From: JBBRUG01 sp038247995
Lineage (GTDB): Bacteria > Chloroflexota > Chloroflexia > Chloroflexales > Chloroflexaceae
DNA length: 8,539 nucleotides
Reading direction: 5' to 3'
NCBI GenBank assembly: GCA_038247995.1
Contig: JBBRUG010000271.1
Location: 1 to 8,539, forward strand
Part shown: in pieces, positions 1 to 6,259 of the stretch
Numbering within the stretch: position 1 is the first letter of the stretch
Layout of the letters: every line of letters begins with the position of its first letter
Made by a program: the position numbers and the translations under genes
Notes under the pieces: generated by a model
What the model saw: the letters and a program-made list of their open reading frames with translations, nothing else
Told to the model about the DNA's origin: nothing
The model's database searches: none

Positions 1-161
1 GACTGCGAACTGCGAACTGCGAACTGCCGACTGCCGACTGCCGACTGCGAACTGCGAACTGCCGACTGCCGACTGCAAACTGCCGACTGCCGACTGCGAA
101 CTGCCGACTGCGAACTGCCGACTGCGAACTGCCGACTGCGAACTGCCGACTGTCGACTGAC
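1..161. repeat. Heptameric tandem repeat array, left flank (about 23 units)
   Basis: Twenty-three consecutive 7-bp units run from the first base of the window, consensus RACTGCS (GACTGCG, AACTGCC, AACTGCG, GACTGCC), with degenerate last units GACTGTC and GACTGAC. The array probably continues beyond the window. It ends 22 bp before the ATG of the first gene. It contains no stop codon in the frame of that gene and no recognisable -10 box. The unit is the reverse complement of the main unit of the array at the other end of the window. Heptameric short tandem repeats (STRR) are known from filamentous cyanobacteria; whether these are related is unknown. Confidence 0.95.
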
Positions 162-173
162 TCCTGATACCAC

Positions 174-177
174 GAGG
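174..177 (+). promoter_or_regulatory. Shine-Dalgarno sequence GAGG for the DUF4139-like gene
   Basis: GAGG lies 6 nt upstream of the ATG at 184. It decides the start, because the reading frame is open upstream through the whole repeat array to the window edge and no other ATG, GTG or TTG occurs there in frame. Confidence 0.6.
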
Positions 178-183
178 CTACCC

Positions 184-2352
184 ATGACCACGCTGCCCAT
201 CACGCGCCTGATCATCTACAAACACGGTGTCGGCTATTTTGAGCGGCGCGGCCCCGTCAGCGGCGCGCAATTGGAGTTAAACTTCCCGCGCGAAGCGATG
301 GACGACGTGCTGAAGAGCCTAGTCGCGCTCGATCTGGGCCCAGGTCAGGTCCTCAGCGTCGATCTGGCCACGCCGGAAGATCGCGCCACCCGGATCGCGC
401 GCGGCAGCATCCATCTCTCCGATCACCAGAGTCTGCTCGATCTGCTGCGCGACCTGCGCGGGCGCCAGGTGCGCCTGGTGGTCGACGAGGGCAAAAAGGA
501 TGCGCTGAGCATCGAGGGTACGCTGATCGGCGTAGATTACGAGCCGAGCGAGCCGTTGCGCCGCGCCCGTGCGTCGATCTTCTTGCCCGCAAGCCAACAG
601 GTGCGCAGTGTGCCGGTTGAAGATCTGGATCGCGTCGATCTGCTCGACACTTCCGCCGCCGCCGACCTGAGCTACTTCCTGCGCGCCGCCCAGAGCGACG
701 AAGAACGCCGCAGCGCCAGCCTGCGCCTCTCGCCCGGCGATCACGATCTGCTTGTCGGTTATGTCGCCCCGGCACCGGCCTGGCGAGTGAGTTATCGGCT
801 GTTGTTTGAGGAAGATCGACCACAGACCACAGACCACAGACGACCGCACCCTGAGCCTGGCGAAGGGGACGACCGACCACAGACCACAGACGACCAACCA
901 TCGACCGCAGACCAGGCGCAGGCCGCCGACCACCGACCATCGACCATGGACGACCCAGCCGCCGCCGATCCGTCGTCCGCCGTCCGTCGTCCTTCGTCCG
1001 TTGTCCAGGAGTCGTCCGCCGTCCGTCGTCCTTCGTCCAGCGTCCTCATCCAAGGCTGGGGCTTGTTCGACAACCAGCTCGACGAAGACCTTGCAAACGT
1101 CGAACTGACCCTGATGGCCGGCATGCCGGTGTCGTTTCGCTACCGGCTGTACGAACCACACACGCCCGAGCGCCCATTTGTGCAAGACGAAGAGCGCACA
1201 GTCGATGCGCCGATCGCGTTTGCTGCTGCGGCGCCAATGGCCATGGCCGACAGTATGCCGCTCGGCGGGGCGCGGGCCGAAGCCGCCCCAATGGCGCGCG
1301 CCAGCCGTAAGCGCATCTCCGCGAACGAACTGGAAACGAGCGTCCAGGCCGAAGCTACCGGCGACGAACGCGGCGCATTGTTCGCCTATCACGTCGGCCA
1401 CCCGGTAAGCGTGGCCCGCGGCCAGTCGGCCATGGTGCCAATTGTGAATACGCGCCTCGACGCTCGCCGTGAACTGCTCTACAAGAGCCAGCGTGCGCCC
1501 GGCAGCAATAACTTGCGCCATCCCGTCGCCGCGCTGCGCCTGCGCAACACCACCGGCTTAACCCTGGAGCGTGGCCCGGTAACCGTGCTTGCCGCAGGCG
1601 ATTATGCTGGCGAAGCAGTGCTACCCTTCACGCGCACCGGCGCTGAACTGATTGTTGCCTACGCCGTCGAGTTGGGCATCAATGTGGCTGAACAGGCCGG
1701 CCACGAGCGGCGTATTCATGCTGTGCATGTCAAAGATACCTACCTGCTGATCGAAGAGTACGACCTGCGCAGCTACGTCTACGACCTCACCAGCACGCTC
1801 GATCAGGCTGCCGTAGTAACGGTCGAACATCCGCCGCTGGCGAACTACACGTTCTACGAAACACCCAACCCCGCCGAGACGGGCAGTGGCTTTGCGCGCT
1901 GGCAGGTGAACTGCCCGGCCCAGGCGCGCATAAGCTTCAAGGTGGTTGAAGCGCGCTTGGTAAGCCGCCAGGAGCAGGTGCGCAGCCTCAACGGCGCGCA
2001 GATCCAGGATTTCCTCAGCCGGGGCTTACTCGATGCAACCGTTGCCAAAGCGCTCGACGGCGTACTGGCGTTGTACCGCCAGATCGACGAAACCCGCCTC
2101 CAGATCAGTCAGGCTGAACAGGAACGCGAGACGATTTTCGCCCATCAGCGTCAGATCCAGGGCAACCTACAGCCGCTCGGCCGCGAAGGTGAAGAAGGCG
2201 CGCTACGCCAGCGTTATGTCGCCACATTAGCTACATTCGAAGACCAGCTTGGCGTTCTGGCGACGCGGATCAGCGACCTTCAGGCGACGATTGTGCGTCT
2301 GGAAGACCAGGCCACCCGGCGACTCAAGCGGCTCAGCCGTGAGCAGGCGTAA
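184..2352 (+). CDS. DUF4139-like (MuiA-related) coiled-coil protein with repeat-derived insertion
   Basis: A 722-residue protein of unknown function. No signal peptide or membrane segment is visible, so it is probably cytoplasmic. The N-terminus (ITRLIIYKHGVGYFERRG, residues 6-23) is a beta-rich start. The segment RNTTGLTLERGPVTV at 454-468, followed by a YAGEAVLPFT stretch, resembles the core of DUF4139 domains, as in mucoidy-inhibitor MuiA-like proteins. Residues about 624-718 are rich in Q, E, R and L in heptad order and should form a coiled coil. Residues about 211-286 are low-complexity (DRPQTTD and SSAVRRPSS repeats) encoded by tandem-repeat DNA, and look like an in-frame insertion: the flanks VSYRLLFEE and VLIQGWGLFDNQLDEDLANVELTL read as one continuous domain. 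A second Ala/Met-rich linker lies near 344-375. The start rests on GAGG 6 nt upstream. The family assignment is from recalled motifs and is moderately sure; the role is not known. Confidence 0.8.
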   Translation: MTTLPITRLIIYKHGVGYFERRGPVSGAQLELNFPREAMDDVLKSLVALDLGPGQVLSVDLATPEDRATRIARGSIHLSDHQSLLDLLRDLRGRQVRLVVDEGKKDALSIEGTLIGVDYEPSEPLRRARASIFLPASQQVRSVPVEDLDRVDLLDTSAAADLSYFLRAAQSDEERRSASLRLSPGDHDLLVGYVAPAPAWRVSYRLLFEEDRPQTTDHRRPHPEPGEGDDRPQTTDDQPSTADQAQAADHRPSTMDDPAAADPSSAVRRPSSVVQESSAVRRPSSSVLIQGWGLFDNQLDEDLANVELTLMAGMPVSFRYRLYEPHTPERPFVQDEERTVDAPIAFAAAAPMAMADSMPLGGARAEAAPMARASRKRISANELETSVQAEATGDERGALFAYHVGHPVSVARGQSAMVPIVNTRLDARRELLYKSQRAPGSNNLRHPVAALRLRNTTGLTLERGPVTVLAAGDYAGEAVLPFTRTGAELIVAYAVELGINVAEQAGHERRIHAVHVKDTYLLIEEYDLRSYVYDLTSTLDQAAVVTVEHPPLANYTFYETPNPAETGSGFARWQVNCPAQARISFKVVEARLVSRQEQVRSLNGAQIQDFLSRGLLDATVAKALDGVLALYRQIDETRLQISQAEQERETIFAHQRQIQGNLQPLGREGEEGALRQRYVATLATFEDQLGVLATRISDLQATIVRLEDQATRRLKRLSREQA
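849..867. repeat. REP-like imperfect palindrome CCCTGAGCCTGGCGAAGGG
   Basis: Arms CCCT/AGGG and GCC/GGC pair around a central T, with symmetrical GA/GA internal mismatches. It matches a palindrome seen widely between bacterial genes (CCCTGAGC-type, often mis-translated as LSLSKG-like peptides). Here it interrupts the GACCACA heptad array, with the same 21-bp heptad segment on both sides, and is translated as part of PEPGEGD. The family link is from memory of the common motif. Confidence 0.65.
972..1038. repeat. Two 28-bp direct repeats, 39 bp apart
   Basis: Positions 972-999 and 1011-1038 are identical. The 39-bp offset equals 13 codons, so both copies encode SSAVRRPSS. This looks like a recent in-frame tandem duplication within the heptad array. 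Confidence 0.9.
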
Positions 2353-2378
2353 GGGGCGTGAAGGGCCGAAGCAGCGCC

Positions 2379-2492
2379 ATGAAACAGATCTTCTGGTCGA
2401 TCAGGAAATCTTCCAGAGCGCCGCTTTGGCCATACGCCCCGGCGCGCAGCGCTCACGCCCTACACCAGAAACTACAGGATTTCAAACCATAG
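2379..2492 (+). CDS. Doubtful small ORF (37 aa) ending next to the membrane-protein start
   Basis: An ATG at 2379 opens a 37-codon frame (starts MKQIFWSIRKSS, ends LQDFKP) whose TAG stop at 2490-2492 leaves one base before the ATG of the next gene at 2494. No good Shine-Dalgarno precedes it (AAGGG is about 13 nt away) and I recognise no family. The next gene also lacks a well-placed Shine-Dalgarno, so translational coupling through this ORF is possible. Equally it may be a chance ORF in the 141-bp gap. Nothing else is seen in this gap apart from a weak GAGCGC/GCGCTC inverted repeat. Confidence 0.2.
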   Translation: MKQIFWSIRKSSRAPLWPYAPARSAHALHQKLQDFKP

Positions 2493-2493
2493 T

Positions 2494-4497
2494 ATGTTCA
2501 GGCAACCGTTTAAGGCCATCCTGACGCGCTGGCTTTTCCCGCTTACGTTCCTTCTCGCCGCCGTCATTGGCGCAAATCTATTCGCCGCCTGGCTCGCTCC
2601 AAACGGCTATACGTTGGATGTGGGCACCCGGCGCGATCGTGCGCTGCTGAACGGCGTCCACGGCCCCGAAACCGACGCGCTCGGTACGACCTACCGCTGG
2701 ACAAATGCCGCCACAGCGATCCAACTCGCCGCACCACGCGCACCGGGGCCGATGGTGCTGGATCTGACCCTGGGCTGGCTACCGCCCAATACAAACGCGC
2801 CGCGCCCCATTGAACTGGCCCTCGGCAACGAAGCCTGGATCGCCCTCGACGCGCCCAATCAGCCGCGCCGGTATCAGTTCTTACTGCCGCCGGGCGCGCC
2901 ACAGCAGGGGCGGGTGCAACTTGCCGTCTCCAGCCCGACGAGCGTTATCCTCCCCGATGAACGACCGCTTGGCCTACGCCTCGATAGCGTGGGATTGCGC
3001 TGGAATCCGCTCGGCGTGGCCCTACCGGCCACCGGCGTCCTCATCGCGCAGTGGGGGTTGGCCGCGCTTTGGGTTAGCCTGGGGCGATTGTTGGGCCTGC
3101 GACGGATCATCGTCGCCCTGGGCGCGCTGGTTCTGGTGATCAGCCTGGCGGCCCTGAGCGCCTGGCTCATGCCGCTTGCTACGATCTGGCAACAGCGCAT
3201 GCTTGTTGCCGGGTTGGGCATCGCCGGGGTGATTGCCGGCGCCTGGCGGATGTTGCCGCGGGTGTTACCCGATGCCTCGGAGCGTTTCATCCGCGTCTTG
3301 CTGCTGATCACGCTCGGCGCGCTGGCAGTGCGCTTCTTCGGCGTGCTCTACCCGAGCTTCGCCGCCCACGATGTGCTGGTGAACAGCGGACGCCTGCGCA
3401 ATGTACAATTCGGCCTCTTGACGCTCTTTGATCGGCCATCGGAATTTAGCCGCTTTATCGTGCCGGTCTCACCGACGGCTTTTATTCTGGCCTTGCCCTT
3501 CACGCTGATCGGCGATCGGGCGCTGGCGCTCTATAGCGCCTATAGTGTGCTTGACGGACTGACGCCGCTGCTGGTCGGCATTCTGGCCCTGCGCATGGGG
3601 CTGAAGGAGCGCAGCGCCTTGGTGGCGGCCGGCCTGATCGCGCTGCTGCCGATGCATCTTACGGCGCTCTACTGGGGTTTTGTCAAACAGATCATCGGCC
3701 AGTGGCTTACCCTGTTCAGCTTCCTGGTGATTGCCGCCGGCCCACCGCAACGCCGTTCAGGCTGGGTGCTGATCGGCACGCTCTGGGTGGTGAACTTCCT
3801 GATCCACCCCGGCGGTTTGCTGCTCAGCGGTAGCGCACTGGGATTATTTGTGCTCTTCGGCCTGTTCACTACCCATAACGTCGCCCAACCTCAACCGCTC
3901 GGCATCGTGAGCAACGCGCAGCGCCCGACCCTACCCGGCTTGGCCTGGCTCGCCGGCGCTCAGATGGCGCCCTGGCGCGGCTGGCTCTACACGCTGCTCG
4001 GCGCATCGATTGTGGCCCTGCTGATCCAGTATATCGATGCCGCGATCCTGACCATCGGCGGGCGGATCAGCGGCATCACCGCTACAACCGACAGCACCAA
4101 CCAACTCACTGATCAGGCCGCACTCATGGCGCAGATCTGGGTTGGCCTGAATACCTCATTTGCGCCAATGCCGCTCGCGCTGGCCGTTGCCGGGGTCGCC
4201 CTCGTGATCTGGCGCAGTCGCGGCGCGCAGCGCCTGCTGGCAACCGCGTGGACCGCCAGCGCCCTGCTCTTTTTGCTGGTTGATATCATCACCGCCCAGC
4301 AAGTGCGTTATGGTTATTTCATTGCCCCGTTGGTCTGTGTCGGCGTCGCCTGGCTCGGCGAACCGCTGATGCAATGGCGCTTCGGGCGCTGGGCTGTGTG
4401 GGCCTTTGTAGCAATCGTCTGGATCGCCGGCTTAACCCTCTGGCTCAACGCGACGCTGGTCGGCGTTCGGCCATCGGTGAACCCGCTGACCCATTAG
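2494..4497 (+). CDS. Polytopic membrane protein, GT-C glycosyltransferase-like
   Basis: A 667-residue integral membrane protein. Residues about 13-34 form the first membrane helix. Residues about 36-175 are a polar, beta-rich domain (WTNAATAIQL, LDLTLGW, RRYQFLLPPG, RPLGLRLDSVGLRW), placed outside the membrane; similar domains precede the membrane part of many Chloroflexota GT-C-like proteins. From about 178 to the C-terminus roughly a dozen or more hydrophobic segments follow. The first loop of this part contains YPSFAAHD (H292, D293) and NSGRL, comparable in position to the acidic catalytic loop of GT-C enzymes, which use lipid-linked sugars. The catalytic role is inferred, not shown. The start ATG is the only usable one; the nearest AGGA is 14 nt upstream, so ribosome binding looks weak. 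No polysaccharide genes are adjacent to support a pathway. Confidence 0.7.
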   Translation: MFRQPFKAILTRWLFPLTFLLAAVIGANLFAAWLAPNGYTLDVGTRRDRALLNGVHGPETDALGTTYRWTNAATAIQLAAPRAPGPMVLDLTLGWLPPNTNAPRPIELALGNEAWIALDAPNQPRRYQFLLPPGAPQQGRVQLAVSSPTSVILPDERPLGLRLDSVGLRWNPLGVALPATGVLIAQWGLAALWVSLGRLLGLRRIIVALGALVLVISLAALSAWLMPLATIWQQRMLVAGLGIAGVIAGAWRMLPRVLPDASERFIRVLLLITLGALAVRFFGVLYPSFAAHDVLVNSGRLRNVQFGLLTLFDRPSEFSRFIVPVSPTAFILALPFTLIGDRALALYSAYSVLDGLTPLLVGILALRMGLKERSALVAAGLIALLPMHLTALYWGFVKQIIGQWLTLFSFLVIAAGPPQRRSGWVLIGTLWVVNFLIHPGGLLLSGSALGLFVLFGLFTTHNVAQPQPLGIVSNAQRPTLPGLAWLAGAQMAPWRGWLYTLLGASIVALLIQYIDAAILTIGGRISGITATTDSTNQLTDQAALMAQIWVGLNTSFAPMPLALAVAGVALVIWRSRGAQRLLATAWTASALLFLLVDIITAQQVRYGYFIAPLVCVGVAWLGEPLMQWRFGRWAVWAFVAIVWIAGLTLWLNATLVGVRPSVNPLTH

Positions 4498-4500
4498 TAA

Positions 4501-4566
4501 GGGCTAAAGGCTGAGGGCTGAGCGACCGGCCTCCTGAATCCTGAATCCTGAATCCTGAATCCTGGA
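4501..4566. repeat. Two adjacent 7-bp repeat runs between the two membrane-protein genes
   Basis: Three units GGGCTAA, AGGCTGA, GGGCTGA fill 4501-4521. After a 10-base spacer, TCCTGAA occurs four times at 4532-4559, plus a variant TCCTGGA at 4560-4566. The runs begin 3 nt after the upstream TAG and end 5 nt before the downstream ATG, so the gap is almost entirely repeats. Unlike the other arrays these contain in-frame TGA codons. Confidence 0.95.
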
Positions 4567-4571
4567 ATCAC

Positions 4572-4988
4572 ATGCACAATCGGATCGACCTCCGCACCCT
4601 TGGCATTATGCTGCTCGCCCTGGCGATCGGCCTGGCCTGGGCAGGGTACAACTTGAATGTAGCCGGCCCCTTCCGCAACGATGATGTCGTGCGTAATCTG
4701 GTCTGGGCCGTCTTCGCCGCACCGCTGGCGCTCTTCCTGGGCTGGATCGGTGCTCGCCGCAATGAGCTTGGCCTGGCGGCCTTTTGCTGTTTCTGCCTGT
4801 ATTTCTTCAGCTTCTTCATCGCTCAACGCATCGAGGGGCTGATCATTGGCGCGGAGGCGGCGCGGGCCACCGCGAATGCGCTCTACTTCCAACTCATGCT
4901 CGTACTGCACGGCCTGGGCGGCCTGGGGCTGGCGTTCTGGCGGGCACGGGGCGCGCCGACACCCATCATGACGGCAGGCGGGGATTGA
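4572..4988 (+). CDS. Small four-helix integral membrane protein, unknown function
   Basis: A 138-residue hydrophobic protein. Probable membrane helices lie at about 8-26, 42-60, 66-86 and 103-123, with charged loops FRNDD (34-38), GARRNE (60-65) and AQRIEG (84-89) between them. A cysteine cluster, C72-C73-x-C75, lies in helix 3. I do not recognise a family. It is the third gene in a run of three on the same strand, 74 bp after the GT-C-like gene, so co-transcription is plausible. The only ribosome-binding candidate is a weak GGA at 4564-4566, itself part of the last repeat unit. The hydropathy and typical codon use support a real gene; the function is unknown. Confidence 0.65.
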   Translation: MHNRIDLRTLGIMLLALAIGLAWAGYNLNVAGPFRNDDVVRNLVWAVFAAPLALFLGWIGARRNELGLAAFCCFCLYFFSFFIAQRIEGLIIGAEAARATANALYFQLMLVLHGLGGLGLAFWRARGAPTPIMTAGGD

Positions 4989-5002
4989 TTGGCCTCCTGT
5001 AC

Positions 5003-5024
5003 GGGCGACCCAACGTGGTCGCCC
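5003..5024. repeat. Palindromic element, 8-bp stem and 6-nt loop, downstream of the small membrane gene
   Basis: Perfect arms GGGCGACC (5003-5010) and GGTCGCCC (5017-5024) enclose CAACGT. GTAC precedes the left arm. It has the same architecture as the four palindromes inside dnaG (stem 8, loop CCACGT, preceded by GTAC), with two compensated stem changes. It lies 14 nt after the stop codon at 4988. No T-run follows, so it is not a classical intrinsic terminator, although it could slow transcription or protect the 3' end. Confidence 0.8.
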
Positions 5025-5065
5025 ATGGGGCAACTACATAGGATTACCCCTACATCGCCATCCGG

Positions 5066-5092
5066 ATCTGCGCAATCTGCGCAATCTGCGGA
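5066..5092. repeat. 9-bp direct repeat ATCTGCGCA, three units
   Basis: ATCTGCGCA at 5066-5074 and 5075-5083, then ATCTGCGGA at 5084-5092. Each full unit contains the palindrome TGCGCA. The repeat occupies the position expected for the -35 region of the promoter before dgt, so it may be either a promoter element or one of the intergenic repeats common in this window. Confidence 0.85.
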
Positions 5093-5098
5093 TCACCC

Positions 5099-5107
5099 TG
5101 CTATAAT
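5099..5107 (+). promoter_or_regulatory. Extended -10 promoter (TGCTATAAT) for dgt
   Basis: TG at 5099-5100, one base, then a perfect TATAAT at 5102-5107. At 17-bp spacing the -35 position reads GCGCAA, a poor match, as is common with extended -10 promoters. Predicted transcription start is about 5114, giving a leader of roughly 33 nt to the ATG at 5147. Confidence 0.6.
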
Positions 5108-5109
5108 GC

Positions 5110-5145
5110 GATCACCTGTTCAACCATTACCTCGCTCGGGTGATC
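5110..5145 (+). promoter_or_regulatory. Shine-Dalgarno of dgt within a possible inhibitory hairpin or operator
   Basis: GGTGATC at 5139-5145 matches the complement of the usual 16S 3' end (GATCACC) and directly precedes the dgt ATG. The same GATCACC occurs at 5110-5116, so 5110-5118 can pair with 5137-5145 (9 pairs including one G-U, 18-nt loop) and would hide the ribosome-binding site. A second GATCACC lies at 5091-5097, flanking the -10 box on the other side. If transcription starts near 5114 the left arm would be partly missing, so a DNA operator is an alternative reading. Confidence 0.4.
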
Positions 5146-5146
5146 T

Positions 5147-6208
5147 ATGTCCACATCACGCGAATATCAAGAGGCCTTCGAGGCCAATTATTTGTCGCCG
5201 CTTGCTGCCAAAAGCATTGCGGCAGTGCGCGAACGCCCCGAGGAGCCGTGCCATATCCGCACCGCTTACCAGCGCGATCGCGACCGGATTCTGCATTCCA
5301 AACCATTCCGCCGCCTCAAACATAAAACCCAGGTCTTCATCGCCCCACTCGGCGATCATTATCGCACCCGGCTTACGCATACCCTCGAAGTAACCCAGAT
5401 CTCGCGCACGGTCGCCCGCGCACTGCGCCTGAACGAAGACCTCACCGAGGCAATCGGGTTGGGCCACGACATTGGCCACGCGCCTTTTGGCCACGCCGGC
5501 GAAACGGCCTTAACCCGGATCTATCCCGATCACTTTCGCCATAACGAGCAGTCGCGGCGCATCGTCGAGGTGATCGAGCGCGACGGCCGCGGCCTGAACC
5601 TGACCTATGCCGTACGCGAGGGGATTTACCTGCATTCAAAGGCCCGCCGCGACATTATGATGACGGCCTGGGGCACTGCAAGCACGCTGGAGGGCCAGAT
5701 CATCAAGATCTGCGATAGCGTTGCTTATATTAACCACGACATCGACGACGCCATCCGCGCCGGTGTACTCCACGAGCACGACCTGCCTAGCGAGGCGGTG
5801 GCGGTGCTTGGACGTAGCCACGGCGAGCGGATCAACACCATGGTCGACGCGCTGATCGACTACAATCAGTGGGCCACCGGCGCCGGCGACCCACCCGATC
5901 CATCGTTACTGATTATGGAACCGACCGTACTCGCCGCAACCAACCAGCTCCGCGAGTTCATGTTCCGCAATGTTTACCTCAACAAAAAAGCCAAAAACGA
6001 CGACGACAAAGTGCGCTTTGTGATCGAAACGCTTTACAACTACTTCGTGCAACATCCCGATCAACTTCCTGCCGATCTGCTGCGGATCAACCAGGCCCGG
6101 CAGGAATCCGTCGAGCGCGCAGTTGTCGATTATGTCGCCGGCATGACCGATCGCTACGCAATCGAAAAATTCAACCAGATCTTTATTCCCCGGACTTGGG
6201 GCGCATAG
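5147..6208 (+). CDS. dgt: dGTPase-like deoxynucleoside triphosphate triphosphohydrolase (HD domain)
   Basis: A 353-residue cytosolic enzyme of the HD superfamily. The family hydrolyses dGTP or other dNTPs to the deoxynucleoside and triphosphate, thereby controlling dNTP pools. The family signature is clear: an RDRDRILHSKPFRRLKHKTQVF stretch near 43-64, GDHYRTRLTHTLEV (69-82), LGHDIGHAPFGHAGE (105-119), and CDSVAYINHDIDDA (189-202). The metal ligands are expected to be H78, H107, D108 and D190. Length is normal for the short bacterial type and all key residues are present. The start is supported by GGTGATC immediately upstream and by an extended -10 box 40 nt upstream. dnaG begins 51 bp downstream; dgt-dnaG adjacency is known in other bacteria, for example mycobacteria. 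Exact dNTP preference cannot be read from sequence. Confidence 0.95.
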   Translation: MSTSREYQEAFEANYLSPLAAKSIAAVRERPEEPCHIRTAYQRDRDRILHSKPFRRLKHKTQVFIAPLGDHYRTRLTHTLEVTQISRTVARALRLNEDLTEAIGLGHDIGHAPFGHAGETALTRIYPDHFRHNEQSRRIVEVIERDGRGLNLTYAVREGIYLHSKARRDIMMTAWGTASTLEGQIIKICDSVAYINHDIDDAIRAGVLHEHDLPSEAVAVLGRSHGERINTMVDALIDYNQWATGAGDPPDPSLLIMEPTVLAATNQLREFMFRNVYLNKKAKNDDDKVRFVIETLYNYFVQHPDQLPADLLRINQARQESVERAVVDYVAGMTDRYAIEKFNQIFIPRTWGA

Positions 6209-6221
6209 GAATTAAGCAGGT

Positions 6222-6250
6222 AAAAGGCAAAAGCTATAATTTTGCCTTTT
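6222..6250. repeat. Perfect 11-bp inverted repeat between dgt and dnaG
   Basis: AAAAGGCAAAA (6222-6232) and TTTTGCCTTTT (6240-6250) are exact reverse complements with a 7-nt loop, GCTATAA. The arms are also built of 7-bp units: GGTAAAA then GGCAAAA on the left, TTTTGCC then TTTTGCA on the right. The stem has only three G-C pairs, so as an RNA hairpin it is weak, but it ends in TTTT and could attenuate read-through from dgt. It overlaps the TATAAT box. Confidence 0.85.
6235..6240 (+). promoter_or_regulatory. Candidate -10 box TATAAT for dnaG
   Basis: Perfect TATAAT lying in the loop and first base of the right arm of the inverted repeat. At 17-bp spacing the -35 position (6212-6217) reads TTAAGC, 3 of 6 matches to TTGACA. 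Predicted start about 6247 would give a leader of only about 13 nt to the ATG at 6260. No Shine-Dalgarno is visible there, so initiation may be nearly leaderless. Confidence 0.45.
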
Positions 6251-6259
6251 GCATTGATT

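Larger units (their letters stand above)
814..1041. repeat. Composite repeat insertion inside the DUF4139-like gene
   Basis: About 228 bp (76 codons) of repeat DNA in frame. Left part: GACCACA heptads at 818-838, then a palindrome (849-867), then GACCACA heptads again at 875-888. A 21-bp segment is identical at 825-845 and 875-895. The middle (about 896-970) is a degenerate GACC-rich stretch. Right part (971-1041): heptads such as CGTCGTC, CGCCGTC and CTTCGTC, which read as GACGRCG-type units on the other strand. The two halves are therefore roughly head-to-head. No stop codon arises in the coding frame. The exact boundaries are inferred from where the protein stops looking like a folded domain. 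Confidence 0.85.

Noticed and set aside
1..161. CRISPR array
   Set aside because: Units are 7 bp in direct contact with no unique spacers; the same holds for the right-flank array, and no cas gene is present.
319..1521. 400-codon minus-strand ORF opposite the DUF4139-like gene
   Set aside because: It is a shadow of the high-GC plus-strand gene, includes the translated repeat insertion, and shows no recognisable domain or ribosome site.
2416..2454. GAGCGC/GCGCTC inverted repeat as a terminator
   Set aside because: The 6-bp stem has a 27-nt loop and no T-run follows.
5003..5024. Classical intrinsic terminator
   Set aside because: The stem is strong but is followed by ATGGGGCAAC rather than a T-run; it fits better as a dispersed palindrome.
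6242..6259. TTG start six codons upstream of the dnaG ATG
   Set aside because: Those codons fall in the inverted repeat, there is no ribosome site, and DnaG proteins normally begin at the SSIDDIR segment.
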